Positions 59,779 to 64,000 of a DNA stretch of 64,000 bases are shown here, one piece after another (within the stretch, counting starts at the first letter, position 1; each line of letters begins with the position of its first letter). The position numbers and the translations under genes were made by a program. The notes below the pieces were generated by a model that did not search any database, had not been told where the DNA came from, and worked only from the letters and a program-made list of their open reading frames with translations. This DNA comes from Udeniomyces pyricola (taxonomy: Eukaryota; Basidiomycota; Tremellomycetes; Cystofilobasidiales; Mrakiaceae), in the NCBI GenBank assembly GCA_039545295.1, contig BCIK01000008.1, forward strand, positions 884,487 to 948,486, in the 5' to 3' direction.

Positions 59779-60975
59779 ATGTCCGAAGGTCGCATCAAAT
59801 GGATCCCTCTCGAGGCGAATCCCCACACCTTCACCGATTACGCTCACACCATCGGCGGACCTGCGGAGCTTGAGTTCCATGACATCTTCGGCCTCGAACC
59901 CGACCTTCTCGCCATGGTCCCCCAGCCGGTCAGGGCCGTACTCTTGCTTTTCCCTTGCGGCGATGCCCTCACCCGCATTCGCAAGGCAGAGGAACGCGAC
60001 GGTGATGCTATTCTCAATGGAGATGGTCAGGATGGCCGGCCTTTGTGGATCCCTCAAACTATCGGTAACGCCTGCGGAACCATGGGTCTTCTACACGGCC
60101 TGCTCAATGCTGGCGTTCCACTCCCAGCCGGCCCTCTGTCCGATTTTGCTGAACAATGCAAGAGTAAGTTGCGGCGCAAGAGTAGGGCGATATGTGGATA
60201 TTCTTTAAACTAACGGGCAGATTACCTGTCATTCGTCGAGCTACATCAGCCATCTCTCCTGACGAACGGACCAAACTCCTCTCCGCTCAGCCCTTCCTTG
60301 AAAAGGCTCACACTTCTGCCTCGTCAGCCGGACAGAGCATCTTGAGGTCCGTTTACTACTCACAAGCTCGTTACTAATAATGTCGTCTCCAAGAAGATGG
60401 CGAGAGAAGGTCGCGCCTGACAAGTTACACACCTTGGTGACCTTGACATCTTCCATGATGACGTATTCTACAGGGAAGAGGATCACAACACGAACAATCA
60501 CTTCCTTGCCTTTGTTCATTCGATTGGGTCAGTATGTCATTGAGTGACGATGTGGAACGAGCCTAGTTGCCCGAGACTCATCATCGTTCTGCTTTTGACA
60601 TACTTCAGACTGGACGGCAAGACCCATCTTATCGAACTCGATGGTGCATTGAGGTGCGATTCTGACGCTTCTTCCGCTAATTCATGTGAAGTTGATGCTT
60701 TATGTTGACGTTCAAGGATCATCAACCCCTCCTGTCGATTCCAGACCGGGGCCTCTTGATCGTGGGGAGAGCACCGATCTTCTTGCCGTGGGTACCTGTG
60801 TCATCTTGTATAGATCTCTTCATCAGTAGCCGTACTCCAGTGCAGCTGACCCCTGAGCATGTCTCTCTTTACACCCCAGGATACTGCTCGTGTTGTCAAG
60901 GAAGTCTTCATGGCGGCTGACCCTGAGTCGCTCGAGTTTAGCTTGATGGCTTTAGGACCGAAACAGGAAGACTGA
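59779..60975 (+). CDS. ubiquitin C-terminal hydrolase (UCH family, YUH1/UCHL3-like)
   Basis: Cysteine protease that cleaves small adducts from the ubiquitin C-terminus. Six exons: 59779-60163, 60241-60346, 60474-60527, 60609-60653, 60745-60787 and 60880-60975 (242 residues, close to the family's 230-236). Catalytic site: QTIGNACGTMGLLH with the nucleophile Cys at about 98, His in NNHFLAFVHS (about 172), and the Asp in LDGKTHLIELDG. A short segment around GPLDRGESTDLL and the final exon (DTARVVKEVF and DPESLEFSLMAL) fit the C-terminal helices of UCHL3. The start, MSEGRIKWIPLEANPHTF, is the first ATG of the frame and begins at the usual N-terminal phrase. It shares a promoter region with the phosphatase PP4c. 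Confidence 0.93.
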
Positions 60976-62052
60976 TTGACCCCCATTGGCTGCAAGACAT
61001 GTCTTCTTTCATCTAGCCTTCTACCGATGTCATATGTTGTATCCTGGTCTTTCTCACTCTCGCACTAGGATCTTTTTGTGAAGTCAATGCTCATGTGGCG
61101 GTACACACGACCGGCAAGAGAACATAGAACCTAGAAGAATGAGCGTCATTGGGCAGACAAGAGACAGGGAAGTAAAGAAGAGAAACTGTGGAGGACGCGA
61201 AGGAATCAAAGCGATCGGCATTCAAGAAAAGCAACGACCGGAAGGGATGAGGCAGAGCGGAAAGATCGCAATCACTAATGTATGTTTCAGGGGGGGGGGG
61301 GAGGAGGGGAAAGAATTACAGCGCGATCGATGGGAAAAGGCAAACGAGAGACAAACAAGTACTGGAAGAACAAGTACTTTGGGCCCAGAACGACAAGGAA
61401 GAGCACCAGGAAGGAGCAGAGGAAAAAGCGAGGAGCAAAGGAACAGAAAGACAAAAGACAGACAGAGACGGATGTACGGAGAAGCAGCCAATGTGGGGTC
61501 ATGCAGGTGAACAGAAGAGATAACAGTAAGGGGAAGATGTATAAGTGAAGAGAAGATACCAAGAGAGAGGACAAAGAGAGAGGAAGCAAAGCGAGCAAGC
61601 TATGAGGAGAAGAACGCAGAGACCGGTGGCGGAAAAGCGAGAGCAAAAACGTGGTAGGATCCCAGCCTCCACAGTACCTCGAAGACAGGGGAATCGTTGA
61701 AAGTGAGTGGCGGGAAGTGCAGTAGCGCTGAACGATTATTAAGAGGAAGGCCTGATGTGTGTTGTCATTGATGAAGTCAAAGAATCAGCTTAACTATGAT
61801 CCTATGACTCGAGAGGCTTGAAGTTTCCGACCCACTCACAATAGGACGGACAAAAAAAAAACAGAATGTATGGACAGGGGTATCGGAGCGATGAGCCCAG
61901 TTGGGACGACGTATTGGACTTGGTTGAGTGTCTGAGGACGACGATACATACAAAAAGGGGCCGGTCCATGTCAGCAAAGGTGCAGGATAGCAACCGACGA
62001 ACAATCCCCAAGTAACGGGCACCTACATGATATGACGTTCGATAAGGCCCAA
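60976..62052. other. convergent intergenic region
   Basis: About 1.1 kb between the UCH and RRM genes, which converge. The segment 61130-61640 is unusually purine-rich on the plus strand (AG-rich with a G run near 61291-61300). No gene or RNA recognised. Confidence 0.6.
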
Positions 62053-64000
62053 TCAATTATCTTCGCTCAGCCTGCCACCTCCCCCATTGAGTCGCGAGTG
62101 AGAGAACTGATTGCGCGTGCTGGGTCCACCGAAGCTTCCATATCCAAAGCTCCTTCCACTGCCGGGGCCAAGACCTAAGCTCCTCCTTTCTCCAAAACTG
62201 CTGCTTTCGTTGCCGTTCCCTAGGAGCGAACTCCCAAATCCGAGAGCCCCTTCGCTGCCTCGGCCTACTCCAATCGGAGACACTTCGAGACCCTCCATCT
62301 CGAGCGCGAGGTCGTGGACCCCGCTGCCAACGCCGGACGGCGAACGGTGAATCGAGGCCGAAGCGGCTCGAGCTCGATGAGGCGGCAAGTACTGTTGCTG
62401 CTGTTGTTGAAGATAGTCTGTCGTCGAGTGGTTCATCATTGGAGCGGTGGCGGGAGGAGGCGGGGAAAAGGCGCCAAAGAAATGGCCGCTGGTGTCACTC
62501 GAGTACGAGCCAGTGTGGATAGCGGGCGGACCGTATGGATCGAGGAGTGGAGATCGGCTTAGTATGTGATCATTTTCAGGCGATGTGTTGGAGGGAGACG
62601 TAAGACTCCGAAGATGCGAGGGGGCAGTCGGGTGAGATTGGGAGTAGTTGTTGAACCCTGGAACAGCCTGTGGTCCATGAAGAGGGGATGTTTGGGGTCC
62701 GTTGTTAGCATACACGGATTGAAGGTACGAGTCGCGCTCAACGGCGCCGAAGCTCGCACTGTGGCCGTGCTGCTGGCCATCATGTCGCGTTTGGTTGTGA
62801 TGAATTTGAAGCGTGTCAAACGCGCGACGCTCTTCATCATCGTCGTATCGATGAAAGTCGACTTGTGTGTGCCTTCTATCCGGCAGCTGAAGTTGTGGTT
62901 GATGCCGAGGCAGATTTGAAGGTTGGGAAGAAGGCGACTGAGCCGGGGAGAACGGCGCAAAGGTAGAAGACGGATGAGGGACATGGCGGTTCAGCTGTGG
63001 AAGAGAGTGATGGGCATCTGTAGCTGAGGAGGGCGAGAGGGCATAGTCTTGAAGCCGCTGTTGTTGCGAGTCATCGACGTAGCCAGAGAGCCCCACCTGG
63101 GCCGTCAAGCGAGCGATCAGGGCGGGATCCAGCACTCCTGCACCATCTGGTTGCATTCGAATGGCCAAAAGTCAGTCAGGATCAAACGCAATCACACGCA
63201 CACAGAACGAGAAACATTGGACGCGGCGTGGCGAGGACTTACTGGCTCCGCCCCCCACAACTCCTCCACCCCCAAGACCCAAGAGATTCTGAAGGTTTTG
63301 AGCATTTAGTCCGCTTGTCTGGTTAGCATTCGCGCCAAGGCCAAAGTCTGATCCTCCCAAGGCAGGTCCCGCGAGGCCAGCAGCAGCGGTGAGCTGGCGT
63401 AGGATATTGCCCTGAGCGTCGCCGAGTCCGGCAAGTCCCTGGAGAGCAAGGGCAAGCTGACCGATCTGAGCAGATGTCAGTCCGGGGATGCTGCTGTTTG
63501 CAGAGCCCATACCGCCACCTTGAACGCCGGCTTGCGCCGCTTTGTCTGCATCAAAGAGTAAGTGACATAGCATCAGACAGTCAGTAGCAAGTTTATTTGA
63601 AGTGTTAGGCTGTTTATGTCATGGAGCGACAGACGAACATTGACTTCGACCCCAGCTCAACCTGATGCGCCCTCCGCCGATGGGGAACCCCTGCATCCGT
63701 TCGATGGCTCGCTCGGCGTCAAGCTTACGGACAAACTGAACGAAACCACAGCCCTTGCCAGGAGGGATCTTGACCTAAACACAGGAGAGACAATAGGTAG
63801 CAGGCAAGGTAACCAGAACGTCCAAGTCCAAAAGAACGGACCGATCAGCACATGCATGTTGATCACAATATTGGCGCTGGAGAGGGCGAGAGGGAGAACA
63901 AAGCGCACGTAGGTTATCTCGCCAAAGGGCATGAAGAATGTCTTGAGGGTCTCCTCAGAGATGAGACTGCTCAGTCCTCCAACGAAGACGGTGGTGTTGT
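62053..64000 (-). CDS. RNA-binding protein, NGR1/TIA-1-like, 5' partial
   Basis: C-terminal part of an RRM protein; its start lies beyond the right edge. Visible exons: 64000-63910, 63774-63639, 63545-63243 and 63146-62053. The first two form an RRM: TTVFVGGLSS (RNP2), ETLKTFFMPFGEITYVKIPPGKGCGFVQFV (RNP1, written here across the junction in two parts: GEITY and VKIPPGKGCGFVQF) and RMQGFPIGGGRIRLSWGRSQ. This is the third RRM of fungal Ngr1/Nam8/TIA-1-type proteins, which regulate mRNA stability or splicing. Exon 3 encodes a Gly/Ala/Gln-rich stretch; exon 4 is low-complexity with Ser, Pro, His and Gln runs (QQQQQQ near 62390-62410) and ends GGGGRLSEDN, suggesting a disordered prion-like tail. 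Confidence 0.85.

Noticed and set aside
61130..61640. Purine-rich block that gives long ORFs on both strands
   Set aside because: Composition bias alone explains the open frames; no start context or family match.

Overview
This 64 kb window is nuclear DNA from an intron-rich fungus, most likely a basidiomycete and perhaps a Pucciniomycotina-type yeast. The evidence is many short introns (about 50-250 bp, GT-AG, C/T-rich before the acceptor), compact gene spacing and polypyrimidine-rich promoters. A complex I subunit, NDUFA8, is also present, and Saccharomyces-type yeasts lack complex I. The lineage is inferred from protein style and gene structure only; no search was run. Exon coordinates were built by hand from splice signals and checked by reading-frame arithmetic.

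Layout. 0.1-1.7 kb: an alpha/beta hydrolase cut by the left edge. 2.4-4.1 kb: ESCRT-III subunit Vps24/CHMP3 (-), divergent from an LRR protein (4.6-7.8 kb, +). 8.9-11.0 kb: an F-box-like protein (+). 11.7-17.2 kb: a large mitochondrial PPR-type protein (+). 17.8-21.0 kb: a GH5 exo-beta-1,3-glucanase (-). 21.5-22.1 kb: a probable mitochondrial GatC-like protein (-), divergent from Sec63 (22.7-26.4 kb, +). 28.4-30.3 kb: mitochondrial ribosomal protein uL22m (-). 30.7-33.4 kb: OST1/ribophorin I (-). 33.9-35.3 kb: NDUFA8 (-), divergent from a NUG1/GNL3-type ribosome-assembly GTPase (35.6-39.5 kb, +). 39.5-42.8 kb: a gene-poor stretch with a decayed, possibly transposon-related reading frame. 42.8-45.5 kb: an MFS anion:cation symporter with many ambiguous bases. 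47.8-50.6 kb: delta-1-pyrroline-5-carboxylate dehydrogenase (+). 51.4-54.4 kb: a USP-family deubiquitinase (+). 55.5-56.8 kb: a polyQ/coiled-coil protein of unknown function (-). 57.3-59.3 kb: protein phosphatase 4 catalytic subunit (-), divergent from a UCH-family deubiquitinase (59.8-61.0 kb, +). 62.1-64.0 kb: an NGR1/TIA-1-like RRM protein running off the right edge (-).

Function. This is mostly a housekeeping neighbourhood with no biosynthetic cluster and no CRISPR array. Three genes act at the ER or secretory pathway (Sec63, OST1, exo-glucanase), at least four concern mitochondria (PPR protein, GatC-like, uL22m, NDUFA8; P5CDH is also mitochondrial in known fungi), and two are deubiquitinases. 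I see no convincing new multi-gene system. The items most worth checking are a GC-AG intron that restores a CX9C motif in NDUFA8, a possible 5-nt last exon that sets the C-terminal residue of PP4c, an isolated fold-back element at 27 kb, a possible spliced 43-codon ORF beside it, the decayed locus at 40 kb, and the cluster of ambiguous bases over the MFS gene.
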